Part shown: piece by piece, positions 7,999 through 17,501 of the stretch
Layout: each line of letters opens with the position of its first letter
How positions within the stretch are numbered: position 1 is the stretch's first letter
Source: Polynucleobacter sinensis
GTDB taxonomy: Bacteria; Pseudomonadota; Gammaproteobacteria; Burkholderiales; Burkholderiaceae
Direction: 5' to 3'
Length of the DNA stretch: 64,000 nt
Assembly: GCF_001595985.1 (NCBI RefSeq)
Contig: NZ_LOJJ01000001.1
Coordinates: 62,001 to 126,000, forward strand
Translations under genes and position numbers: made by a program
Notes under the pieces: model-generated
Told to the model about the DNA's origin: nothing
The model's input: the letters and a program-made list of their open reading frames with translations, nothing else
Databases searched by the model: none

Positions 7999-9297
7999 TT
8001 ATTCTTTAATTGTTGGGGTGCTAGGGAAAAATTTAGGTGATACTAAAAACCAGATGTACCCCAATGCCTGTATAGCTAAATAAACACCTAGAGCAACATC
8101 AAATGCACTCGTGCGTGACCATCCGGCACCAATGCCTAGGTCTACCAGATATCCTATCCCCCACTGCACAATAAAAGCGCCAATAAAAAGAGTGAGGTTA
8201 TAGCTTGTGCTAACCCGCCCAGAAAATGTTTTTGGGAAATAGGAAACAATGAGGCTCTGTGCCAACACATAGGAAGCGCACGCTACCGCAAGTAAGCACC
8301 ACCAAACCCAAACCCACGAACTCCTCAAATAAAAAGCGCACCCTTGTAAAACCAATGCGGCACCGACCATCCAAATGAGATAACGCAAAGTAGTAATACC
8401 GTACCTTGCCAGCTTGGGCAAAAAAATGGCATTCATGGCATACGCAAACAACAGCACTGCATTAAATAAAAATAAAATTTGAGATGCCGTCTCAGCTGGA
8501 TACTCCATGACAATCGTCAACCATGGGCCCAGCCACAATGTTTGAATTGCAATAAATCCGCCGTAACAAAATGTACCTAGAGGAAAAATTCTCCAAAAAA
8601 ATGCATTGGTCAAAATTGGCTTATAACTACTCCATGAAAATGTTGGTTTCTCGCTAAGATTTTGGCCCTCAGCATGAGACGATGTTTTTGTTTTGATTGG
8701 AAGTCCAAAGTAAAGCCCAATAATTGCGAGGCCGGATAGAGTCGCCATGGCTATAAAGATTCCCCGCCAGCCCAAATAGGGCAATACAGCATGTACTGGC
8801 CAAGAAGTGATCAGAGCCCCAGAGGCTCCAAAAACCAACATGCCAGAAGCTAACTGCCCCTGTCTTTCCACGGGAAACCAAGTGCGAAATCCCGAAAATG
8901 CAGCCATCAAACAGGAAGAGACTCCAATTCCAATAAGCACTCTTCCTATTAATAGGCCAGTGAAATCATCTGCCCAAGAAAATACCAACGCTCCAAGAAT
9001 GGCAAACATCATCAAAGAGATTTCGGTTAATCTCGGGCCAAATCGATCCAAACATAAGCCCAGCGGAATTTGCGTAGCACCAAAGCCCACAAAATATGCT
9101 GCCGATAACAAGCCTAGCTGGGAGTTACTGATATGAAGATCGTGCATGAGCTCTGGAGCAATAACCGCATTGATAGAACGAAATGCATACGAGATCAAAT
9201 AAGCAAAAGCAAAACTTAAGAATAGTTTTGTGGCAACCTTGGTATCCAGAGGTAAGGCAATCGGGGTATTAGGGCTTCTTCGCCAATGAAAAGACAT
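7999..9297 (-). CDS. Major facilitator superfamily transporter
   Basis: A 432-residue inner-membrane carrier with twelve predicted hydrophobic segments and the loop motif GLCLDRFGPR between segments 2 and 3 typical of MFS proteins (G-x3-D-R-x-G-R). The substrate cannot be read from the sequence. The start lies 2 bases after the preceding lipoprotein gene, so it is the last gene of the lipoate run. Confidence 0.85.
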   Translation of the reverse strand: MSFHWRRSPNTPIALPLDTKVATKLFLSFAFAYLISYAFRSINAVIAPELMHDLHISNSQLGLLSAAYFVGFGATQIPLGLCLDRFGPRLTEISLMMFAILGALVFSWADDFTGLLIGRVLIGIGVSSCLMAAFSGFRTWFPVERQGQLASGMLVFGASGALITSWPVHAVLPYLGWRGIFIAMATLSGLAIIGLYFGLPIKTKTSSHAEGQNLSEKPTFSWSSYKPILTNAFFWRIFPLGTFCYGGFIAIQTLWLGPWLTIVMEYPAETASQILFLFNAVLLFAYAMNAIFLPKLARYGITTLRYLIWMVGAALVLQGCAFYLRSSWVWVWWCLLAVACASYVLAQSLIVSYFPKTFSGRVSTSYNLTLFIGAFIVQWGIGYLVDLGIGAGWSRTSAFDVALGVYLAIQALGYIWFLVSPKFFPSTPTIKE

Positions 9298-9299
9298 AC

Positions 9300-9917
9300 T
9301 TAATCTGGGCGGAATCCATCGAAGAAATTGGCATACGCTTCTTCAGAAAAAAAACTTCTTGCGTCTACGCGAGCAGGAGCAGAATGCAAAACAGACAGTT
9401 GATAAATCCAGGATCCTCCGTCTGATTTGGGTCTAATGATCCAACGAACACGCATGGATGTCTCTATGGCACCTGTTGAAGGAAACTCCAAGTAAAAATC
9501 TTGAGTAGAAATCTTCTGGTGGCTAGCAGTCTCATAAAATTGGGTCGAAGAAATTGCCGTCTCTAAACTAACATTTGCTCTATTAAACAAATTATTTTGT
9601 AGTTGCAATAACAATTGAGGCAAAAGATGAGTTTGGTCTTTACTCAAATCAATAACACTAACGGCATAAATATCATCGTCAATCTTAACCGCCTCTAAAC
9701 TTTGCGGGACTTCTTGACCGTTATATGAAATTCGCCTATCAATCTTTTCAGGCTTACCAGGAAATAATGCAATGTAACCCTGTTGTGGAGACTGAATAGT
9801 TCTCCAATCTAACTTGGGGCTACATGCAGCCAGCAACAATGCAAGCGCTAGAAAAAGCCAAAACTGTTGAAAGCCAGATTTAGACAACTCCAGCCCCATG
9901 GGCTTGTTGATCTGCAT
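9300..9917 (-). CDS. Putative lipoprotein of unknown function
   Basis: A protein of up to 205 residues with a lipoprotein signal: a charged start, the hydrophobic run [11 protein letters not shown] and the lipobox LAAC. The mature part is soluble and of no family I recognise. The longest frame starts inside lipA (38-base overlap); an in-frame ATG at 9899 gives a better proportioned signal peptide, and neither start has a clear ribosome binding site, which suggests coupling to lipA. The MFS gene follows after 2 bases. Confidence 0.7.
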   Translation of the reverse strand: MQINKPMGLELSKSGFQQFWLFLALALLLAACSPKLDWRTIQSPQQGYIALFPGKPEKIDRRISYNGQEVPQSLEAVKIDDDIYAVSVIDLSKDQTHLLPQLLLQLQNNLFNRANVSLETAISSTQFYETASHQKISTQDFYLEFPSTGAIETSMRVRWIIRPKSDGGSWIYQLSVLHSAPARVDARSFFSEEAYANFFDGFRPD

Positions 9918-10890
9918 GGTAACTAGATCGCACCATTGCTCCTACCGCGGCATGCGAAAAGCCCATCTGATAGGCCTGCTCTTCAAAATGCTTGAATACA
10001 TCTGGATGAACATAACGGCGAACCGGCAAATGATGTCCTGAGGGTGCCAAGTATTGGCCAATCGTGAGCATGTCGATATTGTGCTCGCGCATATCGCGCA
10101 TCACCTCCAGGATCTCTTCATCCGTTTCACCCAAGCCAACCATCAAGCCACTTTTTGTTGGAATATGAGGAAAGCGCTCTTTAAAATCTTTCAATAATTT
10201 CAAAGAATGTGCGTAATCTGCGCCAGGCCTTGCCTGCTTATATAAACGAGGCACGGTCTCAAGATTGTGATTCATAACATCTGGCAATCCAGCAGGAGCA
10301 TGCTGGCTAAAAATATCCAATGCCTTGTCTAAGCGCCCACGGAAATCTGGGACCAATACTTCAATTCGAGTATTGGGTGATAGCTCTCTTGACTGAGAAA
10401 TACAATCCACATAATGCATCGCACCGCCATCTCGCAAATCATCGCGATCCACGCTAGTAATTACAACGTAATTTAATTTCAAGGCAGCAATTGTTCGCGC
10501 TAAATTGGCGGGCTCTTTTTGATCCAGCGGATCAGGTCTACCATGACCAACATCACAAAATGGGCAGCGACGCGTACATTTATCGCCCATGATCATGAAT
10601 GTGGCCGTGCCTTTTCCAAAACATTCTCCAATATTTGGGCAACTAGCCTCTTCACAAACAGTTACCAACTCGTTTTCACGCAGAATCGCTTTAATTTCTG
10701 AAAAACGAGAATTGCCAGAGGCTGCCTTAACCCGAATCCAATCTGGTTTCTTCAACACCTCTTCAAGCGGCACGATCTTGATCGGAATGCGGGCAGTCTT
10801 TTCGCTCGACTTCTGTTTGCGTGAAGCGTCGTAATTGACATCCTGACGAGAATGGGTAGAAATTTCGAGATCCGGCTTATTGGTAGTCAT
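9880..10890 (-). CDS. lipA: Lipoyl synthase
   Basis: A radical-SAM enzyme of 336 residues that inserts two sulfur atoms into protein-bound octanoyl groups. The auxiliary cluster cysteines (C79, C84, C90 in [12 protein letters not shown]) and the radical-SAM motif C105-x3-C109-x2-C112 (CTRRCPFC) are all present. The start is 2 bases after the lipB stop. LipB and LipA together build the lipoyl cofactor of the 2-oxoacid dehydrogenases and the glycine cleavage system. Confidence 0.97.
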   Translation of the reverse strand: MTTNKPDLEISTHSRQDVNYDASRKQKSSEKTARIPIKIVPLEEVLKKPDWIRVKAASGNSRFSEIKAILRENELVTVCEEASCPNIGECFGKGTATFMIMGDKCTRRCPFCDVGHGRPDPLDQKEPANLARTIAALKLNYVVITSVDRDDLRDGGAMHYVDCISQSRELSPNTRIEVLVPDFRGRLDKALDIFSQHAPAGLPDVMNHNLETVPRLYKQARPGADYAHSLKLLKDFKERFPHIPTKSGLMVGLGETDEEILEVMRDMREHNIDMLTIGQYLAPSGHHLPVRRYVHPDVFKHFEEQAYQMGFSHAAVGAMVRSSYHADQQAHGAGVV

Positions 10891-10892
10891 GA

Positions 10893-11531
10893 TTAAATCA
10901 ATTGCTCGCGCAAGTGCGCCAGCAGAGCTTGGCTAATAATGTCCCTATTGTCCTTGATCCCAAGGGTTTGCATATCAATTGTCTTCAAGCCCTCGTACCC
11001 ACAAGGGTGAATCCGACCAAAAGCCTCTAAATCCGTAGCTACATTGAGGGCCAGCCCGTGATAACTACACCCTTTCGAGACCTTTAGCCCCAAAGCGGCA
11101 ATCTTGGCGCCATGATGCTCAGGCGCCACACCACTATCTTGAGAAATGTAAATTCCAGGGGCTCCGGCATGCCTTTCAGCTTTGATTCCAAAATCTGCCA
11201 AAGTCTCAATCAAGGCCTGCTCAATCCTGATCACTAACTCCTTAACAAATATTCCCAATCGCCTTAAATCTAACAAAAGATAAACCACAATTTGCCCGGG
11301 GCCGTGATACGTAATTTCACCGCCACGATCAACTCGAACCAATGGAATTTGACTGCTGGGTGAATGCAAATTACCTGGATCACCAGCTAGTCCTAAAGTA
11401 AAAACAGGGGGGTGCTCTAAGACCCAAATTTCATCTGGAGTGTCACTAGTTCTCATCTGGGTAAAGTCACGCATCGCCTGATAGGTCGACTCGTAACCTG
11501 CAACCCCTAAATGTTTTACCAAGAGATTCAT
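10893..11531 (-). CDS. lipB: Octanoyltransferase LipB
   Basis: A 212-residue enzyme that moves octanoyl groups from acyl carrier protein to lipoyl domains. The family features are present: [12 protein letters not shown], Lys143 in [10 protein letters not shown], and the catalytic Cys177 in RIHPCGYEG. It lies 9 bases after the DUF493 gene and 2 bases before lipA. Confidence 0.96.
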   Translation of the reverse strand: MNLLVKHLGVAGYESTYQAMRDFTQMRTSDTPDEIWVLEHPPVFTLGLAGDPGNLHSPSSQIPLVRVDRGGEITYHGPGQIVVYLLLDLRRLGIFVKELVIRIEQALIETLADFGIKAERHAGAPGIYISQDSGVAPEHHGAKIAALGLKVSKGCSYHGLALNVATDLEAFGRIHPCGYEGLKTIDMQTLGIKDNRDIISQALLAHLREQLI

Positions 11532-11540
11532 GTGAACAAG

Positions 11541-11810
11541 TTAAAGAACAATGCTCACCAAAGGATGCGTAGATAGTGTGCGATAGAGCTCATCCAATTG
11601 CTCACGACTAGTCGCAGTAATTGGTAAGGTAATACCTAAATAGTTTCCATCTTTTGATGGCCTTTGTTCAACTTTACTTTCATCAAAAGTTGGATCAAAT
11701 TGATGGGCAATATGCAAAATAGCAGGAAGGTATTCGGGGCTGGCTTTACCCATTACCTTAATCGGAAAAAGTGAGGGATACTCAATTAATGATTTTTTTT
11801 CTTCTGTCAT
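11541..11810 (-). CDS. DUF493 (YbeD-like) protein
   Basis: An 89-residue protein of the YbeD/HP0495 family, recognised by FPIKVMGKASPEY near the start and the ACT-like alpha/beta pattern ending in THPLVSIVL. The family is commonly encoded beside lipB, as here, and is suspected to have a regulatory role, but no function is established that I can state. Confidence 0.87.
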   Translation of the reverse strand: MTEEKKSLIEYPSLFPIKVMGKASPEYLPAILHIAHQFDPTFDESKVEQRPSKDGNYLGITLPITATSREQLDELYRTLSTHPLVSIVL

Positions 11811-11828
11811 AAATACTCTTATATATAT

Positions 11829-12545
11829 TTAACTATTGCGGTGATCGGGCATACCTAACCACGCACCAGTAATGATGTTGCGAATGCAATGTAAGCGACG
11901 GTGAAAAAAATGATCGGCACCAGGCACCACCTGCACTGTTAACTCCTGTGGACGAGCCCAATCAAAAACATCAATCAAAGGAATGGTTTCATCCATTTCG
12001 CCATGAATCAAAATGGTATCTGTTGGCGCAGGCGCTAAATTCCACTTTCCTGCCGCGCTACCAACCATGACCAAGCGCTCCGCAGGACGACCAAGCTCGG
12101 CCAACCTTTGCACAAGATGAGTGCCCACATAGCTTCCAAATGAAAATCCAGAAACAACTAATGGCAAAGTATTCGCCATTTGAGTCCAAGATTGATGCGC
12201 AGTAGCATCAAATTGAGTCCAACTTGATGGGGTACGCATCCAGTCCGTAACATGGAGCAAATCTTCCATCTCGCCGACACCATCATCGTGCACACCGGCA
12301 GTTGCACCAACCCCGCGAAAGTTTGGTCGCACGCTAATGTAACCCAGCTGGTTAAATGTACGTGCCATGGTTTGTGCGACCTTGTTATCCATTGTGCCGC
12401 CCATCAGCGGATGGGGGTGCGCTACCAAGGCCAACCCTCTTACAGAAAAATCTGGATTGTTTTTGAGCTCATCAGGAAGATCAATAGACATCTCAATTTG
12501 CCCAACGATGCCCTCTATCTGGATTATTTTTGTGCGACTGTTCAT
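11829..12545 (-). CDS. Alpha/beta hydrolase
   Basis: A 238-residue serine hydrolase with the nucleophile elbow GFSFGS, an early oxyanion segment HPHPLMGGTMDNK, an acid in ILIHGEMDETIP and a late His in VPGADHFFHRRL. These positions fit the family of small esterase-like hydrolases. The substrate is unknown. It is 21 bases downstream of the [2Fe-2S] protein gene and 18 bases upstream of the DUF493 gene. Confidence 0.85.
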   Translation of the reverse strand: MNSRTKIIQIEGIVGQIEMSIDLPDELKNNPDFSVRGLALVAHPHPLMGGTMDNKVAQTMARTFNQLGYISVRPNFRGVGATAGVHDDGVGEMEDLLHVTDWMRTPSSWTQFDATAHQSWTQMANTLPLVVSGFSFGSYVGTHLVQRLAELGRPAERLVMVGSAAGKWNLAPAPTDTILIHGEMDETIPLIDVFDWARPQELTVQVVPGADHFFHRRLHCIRNIITGAWLGMPDHRNS

Positions 12546-12566
12546 GTAATGCGCTTTCTAAAACGA

Positions 12567-12875
12567 CTAAGCCAACTGCAGGCGAGCAACTGGACGCCCT
12601 TGAATTAAATGAGACTGAATAATTTCTTCAATATCCTCAACATCAATAAATGTGTACCAAATACCCTCTGGATAAACCACCATCACCGGACCATCAGCAC
12701 AACGATCTAAACATCCGGCCTTATTCACTCGAACTTTACCTGGGCCTGCAAGTCCAAGCTCTTTAACGCGACGTTTGGCATACTCAAATAATTCGAATGC
12801 ATTGTGCTGATCGCAGCATTCTTCCCCGCTCTTGCGTTGATTTAAACAGAAAAATAGATGGTGTTTAAAACTCAT
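12567..12875 (-). CDS. Thioredoxin-like [2Fe-2S] ferredoxin-domain protein
   Basis: A small protein of 102 residues when started at the ATG at 12875 (a TTG at 12887 would add four residues; neither has a strong binding site). Cysteines occur in a first group (FFCLNQRKSGEECC) and a second group (NKAGCLDRCADGP) in the spacing of the thioredoxin-like [2Fe-2S] family. A role as electron carrier or cluster donor for the neighbouring lipoyl synthase is attractive but only inferred from the operon. Confidence 0.82.
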   Translation of the reverse strand: MSFKHHLFFCLNQRKSGEECCDQHNAFELFEYAKRRVKELGLAGPGKVRVNKAGCLDRCADGPVMVVYPEGIWYTFIDVEDIEEIIQSHLIQGRPVARLQLA

Positions 12876-12887
12876 AAGCAATATCAA

Positions 12888-13982
12888 TCAATCTTTTAAT
12901 GTAAATGCTGATTTATGGCTAATAAGCCAAATTAAGGCTAAGGGCAACCATGCCACTGAAACCCACTGCGTCAACTCATGAAAGTGTATTAGCCGCCCTT
13001 GATTCCAATGTCTTAATGTGAGAATAAAGTATGGATTATCAGGCAATACATTAATCGCAATTGTTGCACTCAAGAGGCAAGACAAAGAAATCCAGAACTT
13101 GGTAATGCCCGTGAAATTTAAAGCCCATTTTAAGAAAATACTACCCAGCACCATACCCCAAATTGCCCCTGCAGTTAGCCAAAGCAAACCAAATTCCACT
13201 CCAAATTGCAAGGCTGTAAAAATTACTTTGATTATTACCGTTAAACACAGCAGGATATTGAGGATTTTCCACTGTGGCGCTTTAGCACGCATTCCCAAGG
13301 ACAGTAGGAGAGCGGTGCCCACCCAACACAATGCGGTGATCACTGCCTCCTGAAGGACATGATTAATCACCATGGTTCCCCAATCCACTGAAGCGAATAT
13401 AGCGTGCCCCCAGACCCCCGTCCCAAGCCAAGAGCTCTGAGGGTAAATCTGGGACCAAGGAAATAATAAAAGCAATGCGCAGCCTGACCAATTTAATCCG
13501 AACCATTGATCAAACCGACGTCGAATAGCGCTACCAGATAACCATTGAGGTCCCATGGGGATCGCCAGGAGGCCGCCCAGTAGAGCCCCCAAAACATTAG
13601 CCCACCAGTCCATTTGACTCGGAATGCGAGTTGGCAGCCAGGTTTGCAAGGACTCCACACTCATAGCCAAGATGGCACTGAGACCCAATGCCACTCCTAA
13701 AGCAGTGAAATTTCGCCAACGAGGGTAACAAGCAAACACCAGCAAGAAGCCTAGGGGGATATAGGCCAGGATATTGACCGACACATCAAACAATGTAATA
13801 AAACGTGGCAAAGGGGCATCTAACCAGGCCCAAGGCGGAATCCCATTCTGAAAGTTGAAGTCAAAAGGAGTTAGGCTGATATATACGATTAAAAGCGCAT
13901 AACTAAGACTCATGGCACGCGCCAAAGGCATGGCCTGCAGGGGCCAAATAAACTTGCGGGGACGCTGATCTTCCGAGTGCAT
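12888..13982 (-). CDS. VanZ-family membrane protein
   Basis: A 364-residue integral membrane protein. The N-terminal half carries the VanZ pattern (SLTPFDFN, VNILAYIPLGFLL, ESLQTWLPTRIPSQMDWWANVLGALLG region), and the C-terminal half adds further transmembrane segments. VanZ relatives have no agreed biochemical role. It is the first gene of the minus-strand lipoate run and diverges from birA with a 37-base gap. TAGAAT lies six bases before its ATG. Confidence 0.8.
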   Translation of the reverse strand: MHSEDQRPRKFIWPLQAMPLARAMSLSYALLIVYISLTPFDFNFQNGIPPWAWLDAPLPRFITLFDVSVNILAYIPLGFLLVFACYPRWRNFTALGVALGLSAILAMSVESLQTWLPTRIPSQMDWWANVLGALLGGLLAIPMGPQWLSGSAIRRRFDQWFGLNWSGCALLLLFPWSQIYPQSSWLGTGVWGHAIFASVDWGTMVINHVLQEAVITALCWVGTALLLSLGMRAKAPQWKILNILLCLTVIIKVIFTALQFGVEFGLLWLTAGAIWGMVLGSIFLKWALNFTGITKFWISLSCLLSATIAINVLPDNPYFILTLRHWNQGRLIHFHELTQWVSVAWLPLALIWLISHKSAFTLKD

Positions 13983-13988
13983 TCTCCA

Positions 13989-14013
13989 ATTCTAGGTCAG
14001 ACCTTTCTACAAT
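13989..14013. promoter_or_regulatory. Back-to-back -10 boxes and central dyad between VanZ gene and birA
   Basis: The minus-strand TAGAAT (13994-13989) is six bases before the VanZ-family ATG, and the plus-strand TACAAT (14008-14013) is six bases before the birA ATG. Between them AGGTC-A-GACCT (13994-14004) is a perfect dyad. BirA is a repressor in some bacteria, but this protein seems to lack the N-terminal helix-turn-helix, so it is not an obvious self-regulator. Confidence 0.4.
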
Positions 14014-14019
14014 GGTGAA

Positions 14020-14820
14020 ATGAACTGGAATTGCATCCTAGAACGCGTTGCCAAAACTCAATCTACTAATGATGATTTATTGGCTCGTTGGCGTGCAGGT
14101 GAATTAATCGACCCTGTAGCTAGAATTGCGCATGAGCAAACCAAAGGTAAAGGTAGGGTAGGAAGAACATGGCTCGCTGAGCCCGAAAATACCCTTTGCT
14201 TTTCCTTAGCCTACCCATTTGATTGCCGTCCCCATGAATTGAGCGGCTTAAGCTTAGTCATTGGCATTGCTGTCATTTCTGGCATTGCAACAGCGCTCAA
14301 TCTCGAAGAAACAGAGCTATATCAACTTGGGCTCAGATTGAAATGGCCAAATGATCTCCTGTTAAATAATGCAAAACTTGGCGGCATTCTGATTGAAGGG
14401 GGTCAAGCAAATCCAAGCGCCCCCACTTGGATGATTATTGGCGTCGGATTAAACGTACATCTCACCAATACCATTAAACAAAGTTTGGATAATCATTTAT
14501 CTTTAAGAGCTGCCGCCCTAGAAGATTTACTACCTAAAGAAAAGCCAATCCCCGATATGGAATTTATTTGGCTAAAACTCATTGAGTCATTTGAGAAACA
14601 TCTGAATGCGTTTAAGCAATACGGCTTTGCGCACTTTAAAAATCGCTGGTCACTTTGGGATGCATTTCATGATCAAGCCGTTTCTATCTCCAGCTTAGGT
14701 AATGAGCCCATTATTGGCATATCCAATGGGGTAGATGAATTTGGAGCATTGCTACTCAAGCAAAACAATACAATCATCACAGTACATGCAGGTGATGTTT
14801 CTTTGCGAGCACAATCATGA
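14020..14820 (+). CDS. birA: Biotin-[acetyl-CoA-carboxylase] ligase
   Basis: A 266-residue enzyme that makes biotinyl-AMP and attaches biotin to carboxylase carrier protein. The catalytic part begins almost at once (QSTNDDLL, HEQTKGKGRVGRTWLAEPE, LKWPNDLLLNNAKLGGILIE), so the DNA-binding domain of E. coli BirA is absent. The stop overlaps the coaX start by 4 bases. The ATG is supported by the position of the first conserved segment. Confidence 0.93.
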   Translation: MNWNCILERVAKTQSTNDDLLARWRAGELIDPVARIAHEQTKGKGRVGRTWLAEPENTLCFSLAYPFDCRPHELSGLSLVIGIAVISGIATALNLEETELYQLGLRLKWPNDLLLNNAKLGGILIEGGQANPSAPTWMIIGVGLNVHLTNTIKQSLDNHLSLRAAALEDLLPKEKPIPDMEFIWLKLIESFEKHLNAFKQYGFAHFKNRWSLWDAFHDQAVSISSLGNEPIIGISNGVDEFGALLLKQNNTIITVHAGDVSLRAQS

Positions 14821-15638
14821 GTCTCTATTTATTATTTGATGTCGGCAATACACGCTTAAAATGGGCGGCAGTTGAGTCAACACAAAATACTGCTGATCGC
14901 AATAAAAAGCTATGGGCCTACTCTGGTTCAATTAGCAGTAAATCACTACAAATCCCGGAGCTACGCGAAGAGCTTTCGCTCTACATCAGCAACACATTGC
15001 CTAAACCAGATGCAATTGGTTTTTGTTGTGTAGCCGGAGACGCTGCAATTGACAATCTTCAATCTCTATTTTCACAATGGAAAGATGTTCGCTGGCAACA
15101 GCTAAGAGGTGACAGCATCTATGAAGGGATGCGCACCCTCTATCAAGAGCCCAGCAAACTTGGGGCTGATCGCTGGGCGGCACTCATTGGCGCAAGAGCC
15201 TTATCTAGCGTCAATACACTAATCATCAATGCTGGGACCGCTAGTACCATAGATCTACTGGGTGGAAACGGCATTCATTATGGCGGTTGGATTTTGCCTG
15301 GCCTAAGCTTGATGCAAGAGAGCCTGCAGAATAATACGGCTCAACTACCATCAGTGGAGCGTCAGGTTAATACCTTGAGTGCGCTAGGTTTTGGTATCAC
15401 GACCAATGAAGCGATCATTGGCGGATGTGATGCTGCACAAATCGGAGCCATACTACATGCACTGCATTTGGCAAAAGAAATCAATCACCCAGTTGAACGT
15501 ATTTGGCTTGACGGTGGCAATGCCAAAATTTTGGCAAATGAAATGAAGAAATTTTCACACTTAGCCAATTTACCTATTGAGCCAATCGAAGGGCTTGTGC
15601 TACGTGGTCTTTGGGCTTGGCTACTACAAAACCTCTAA
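14817..15638 (+). CDS. coaX: Type III pantothenate kinase
   Basis: A 273-residue kinase for the first step of coenzyme A synthesis. It carries the ASKHA-fold signatures LLFDVGNTRLKWA at the N-terminus, GADRWAALIGAR and NAGTASTIDLL in the middle, and DGGNAK near the end. The 4-base overlap with birA indicates translational coupling, the usual birA-coaX pairing of the order. Confidence 0.95.
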   Translation: MSLYLLFDVGNTRLKWAAVESTQNTADRNKKLWAYSGSISSKSLQIPELREELSLYISNTLPKPDAIGFCCVAGDAAIDNLQSLFSQWKDVRWQQLRGDSIYEGMRTLYQEPSKLGADRWAALIGARALSSVNTLIINAGTASTIDLLGGNGIHYGGWILPGLSLMQESLQNNTAQLPSVERQVNTLSALGFGITTNEAIIGGCDAAQIGAILHALHLAKEINHPVERIWLDGGNAKILANEMKKFSHLANLPIEPIEGLVLRGLWAWLLQNL

Positions 15639-15662
15639 TAGAATCTCTGCTTTGAACCCTGC

Positions 15663-16154
15663 CTAGTTAGTGCGAATCTTGCCCAACAAAGTAGTTGTAG
15701 AGCGCTCATATAAAAATGGGATAGCAATTGCTTTACCACCCCAAGTTTTTACTAACTTGGTTTCTTCTAGAGTATCAATTTCATAATCTCCGCCCTTAAT
15801 ATAAATATCGGGGCGAATCTTCGCAATTAAATTCACAGGTGTCTGTTCAGAAAAAACCACTACCAGATCTACACTCTCAAGCGCAGCTAATAAGGCCTGA
15901 CGATCCGCCTCGGTATTAATCGGTCGATCATCCCCCTTGCCGAGCATTTTGACTGAGGTGTCCGAGTTCACGCCAACCACTAGACTTGCGCCCAATTCTC
16001 GCGCCTGAGCTAAATAGCTGGCATGTCCGCGATGCAGGATATCGAATACGCCATTAGTAAAAACTAGCGGCCTAGGGAGCTTAGCGATCCGAGCTTCCAG
16101 CTGATCAGAAGGGCAGACTTTAGCCTCGAATGGAGGTAGGGGAAATTGCGTCAT
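15663..16154 (-). CDS. rfaE2: D-glycero-beta-D-manno-heptose 1-phosphate adenylyltransferase
   Basis: A 163-residue cytidylyltransferase-fold enzyme that activates heptose for lipopolysaccharide core synthesis. The TNGVFDILHRGHASYL segment holds the HxGH nucleotide motif, and IKGGDY follows later. In E. coli this activity is the C-terminal domain of HldE; here it is a separate protein. TAATAT lies six bases before the ATG with no ribosome binding site, so the mRNA may be leaderless. Confidence 0.93.
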   Translation of the reverse strand: MTQFPLPPFEAKVCPSDQLEARIAKLPRPLVFTNGVFDILHRGHASYLAQARELGASLVVGVNSDTSVKMLGKGDDRPINTEADRQALLAALESVDLVVVFSEQTPVNLIAKIRPDIYIKGGDYEIDTLEETKLVKTWGGKAIAIPFLYERSTTTLLGKIRTN

Positions 16155-16166
16155 AACGCAATATTA
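16155..16166 (-). promoter_or_regulatory. Candidate -10 box for a leaderless rfaE2 mRNA
   Basis: On the minus strand TAATAT (16166-16161) is followed by TGCGTT and the ATG at 16154. The spacing equals that seen before gshA, birA and the VanZ-family gene. There is no purine-rich ribosome binding site and no clear -35. Confidence 0.3.
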
Positions 16167-16173
16167 ATCGCAT

Positions 16174-16202
16174 TAGACTTACCCAACGATATTTCCTAGA
16201 AT
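16174..16202 (+). promoter_or_regulatory. Candidate promoter of the glutathione peroxidase gene
   Basis: TAGACT (16174-16179) and TAGAAT (16197-16202) lie 17 bases apart and about 40 bases before the ATG at 16244, which has AAGG in front of it. Confidence 0.35.
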
Positions 16203-16243
16203 GTCTTAGACTGACTCATGCTCGACTAAACCCAAGGCTTAAG

Positions 16244-16822
16244 ATGATTCGCAATACCACTCGTTACTTTCTGGCGGCACTTTTATTGGTGCCAATGCTG
16301 ACATTGTCAGAGGTAAGTCTGGCAGCACCGGATACTTGCAGTCCCCTGCTATCCCATAGCTTTCCAAGACTTCAGGACGAAGTGCCACAGAACTTATGCC
16401 AATATCAAGGTAAAGTTATTTTGGTGGTGAATACCGCTAGTTTTTGCGGATTCACCAGCCAATATGAGGGACTAGAGCAACTCTACGCAAAATATAAAGA
16501 TAAGGGCTTGGTTGTCCTAGGCTTTCCCTCAAACGACTTTGGGCAACAAGAGCCTGGAAGTAATAAAGAAATTGCCGATTTCTGCAAAAATACCTATGAC
16601 GTCAAATTTCCAATGTTTGCGAAAAGCGTAGTTAGCGGAAATAATCCCAATCCTCTATTTAAGATGCTAATTGCCAAAACAGGTACTAGCCCAAAGTGGA
16701 ATTTTTATAAATACCTTATTGACCGAAATGGCAATGTAGTAAAGGCTTATGGAAGCATAACTAAACCCACAAGCAATAGTCTTGTTAGCGAGATTGAAAA
16801 ACTACTCGAAGAAAAAAGATAG
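16244..16822 (+). CDS. Glutathione peroxidase family protein, exported
   Basis: A 192-residue peroxidase of the cysteine type. A signal peptide (YFLAALLLVPMLTLSEVSLA) precedes the catalytic domain, so it probably acts in the periplasm. Catalytic elements are the peroxidatic Cys in NTASFCGFTSQY, the Gln in GFPSNDFGQQEPG and the Trp in SPKWNFYKYL. Family members without selenocysteine often use thioredoxin rather than glutathione as reductant. It converges on dsbA. Confidence 0.92.
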   Translation: MIRNTTRYFLAALLLVPMLTLSEVSLAAPDTCSPLLSHSFPRLQDEVPQNLCQYQGKVILVVNTASFCGFTSQYEGLEQLYAKYKDKGLVVLGFPSNDFGQQEPGSNKEIADFCKNTYDVKFPMFAKSVVSGNNPNPLFKMLIAKTGTSPKWNFYKYLIDRNGNVVKAYGSITKPTSNSLVSEIEKLLEEKR

Positions 16823-16838
16823 GCGCCTGCGAGCGCCC
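16811..16838 (-). terminator. Possible terminator after dsbA
   Basis: On the minus strand GGCGC and GCGCC pair around a 6-base loop, and a TTTTTT run follows a few bases later inside the end of the peroxidase gene. The stem is short, so this is tentative. Confidence 0.4.
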
Positions 16839-16844
16839 CATTAA

Positions 16845-17501
16845 TTACTTGTACTTATCCTTGCGGATTTTTTGCTCCAAATAATCCATTACCGTGATAG
16901 CCTTAGATTTTGTTCCAGCAATTGATGGCGAAGTTACATAGCGCCCTTGCATCACAATCGTTGGCACACCATCAATACGATAAGCATCGGCCATCTGCCT
17001 AGCGGCACGCGCTTTTGAAACCACCGCAAATGAGCGATAGGTTGCCAAGAAAGAATTGCGATCAATGCCCTGGGATGCCACCCAATCAGCAATCTCATTT
17101 TCAGTCATGAGACGCTTATTTTCCTTGTGCATGGCATACATCACTTTTTCATTGAGCGCATCACCCTTACCCAACGCTTCAAGGGCGTAGAACAGCTGAC
17201 TATGCGGCATAAAGTCATCACGAAAAGCAACAGGCACTCTGCGAAACACCACATCCTTAGGCTGACGCTTTACCCAAGCACTTAACTCTGGCTCAAAGTC
17301 GTAGCAATGTGGACAGCCATACCAAAAGAACTCGATGACCTCCACCTTGCCTTTAGTCTCGACAGGCTGCGGCATGGGGAGAATGCGGTAATCAAAACCC
17401 TCTTCGATCTTAGTGCTTTGGGCAGTTGCGATACCAGCAACAGAGAGAGCAAGCATGAGGCCTACCATTGAAAATAGAGCTCTTTTGGATAATGAAATCA
17501 T
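16845..17501 (-). CDS. dsbA: Thiol:disulfide interchange protein DsbA
   Basis: A 218-residue periplasmic oxidase that introduces disulfide bonds. A signal peptide ends near AGIATAQ. The thioredoxin-fold active site is FWYGCPHCYDFEP with the CPHC pair, and the cis-proline loop is GVPTIV. The start overlaps the SPOR gene stop by 4 bases (ATGA), so the two are coupled. Confidence 0.95.
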   Translation of the reverse strand: MISLSKRALFSMVGLMLALSVAGIATAQSTKIEEGFDYRILPMPQPVETKGKVEVIEFFWYGCPHCYDFEPELSAWVKRQPKDVVFRRVPVAFRDDFMPHSQLFYALEALGKGDALNEKVMYAMHKENKRLMTENEIADWVASQGIDRNSFLATYRSFAVVSKARAARQMADAYRIDGVPTIVMQGRYVTSPSIAGTKSKAITVMDYLEQKIRKDKYK

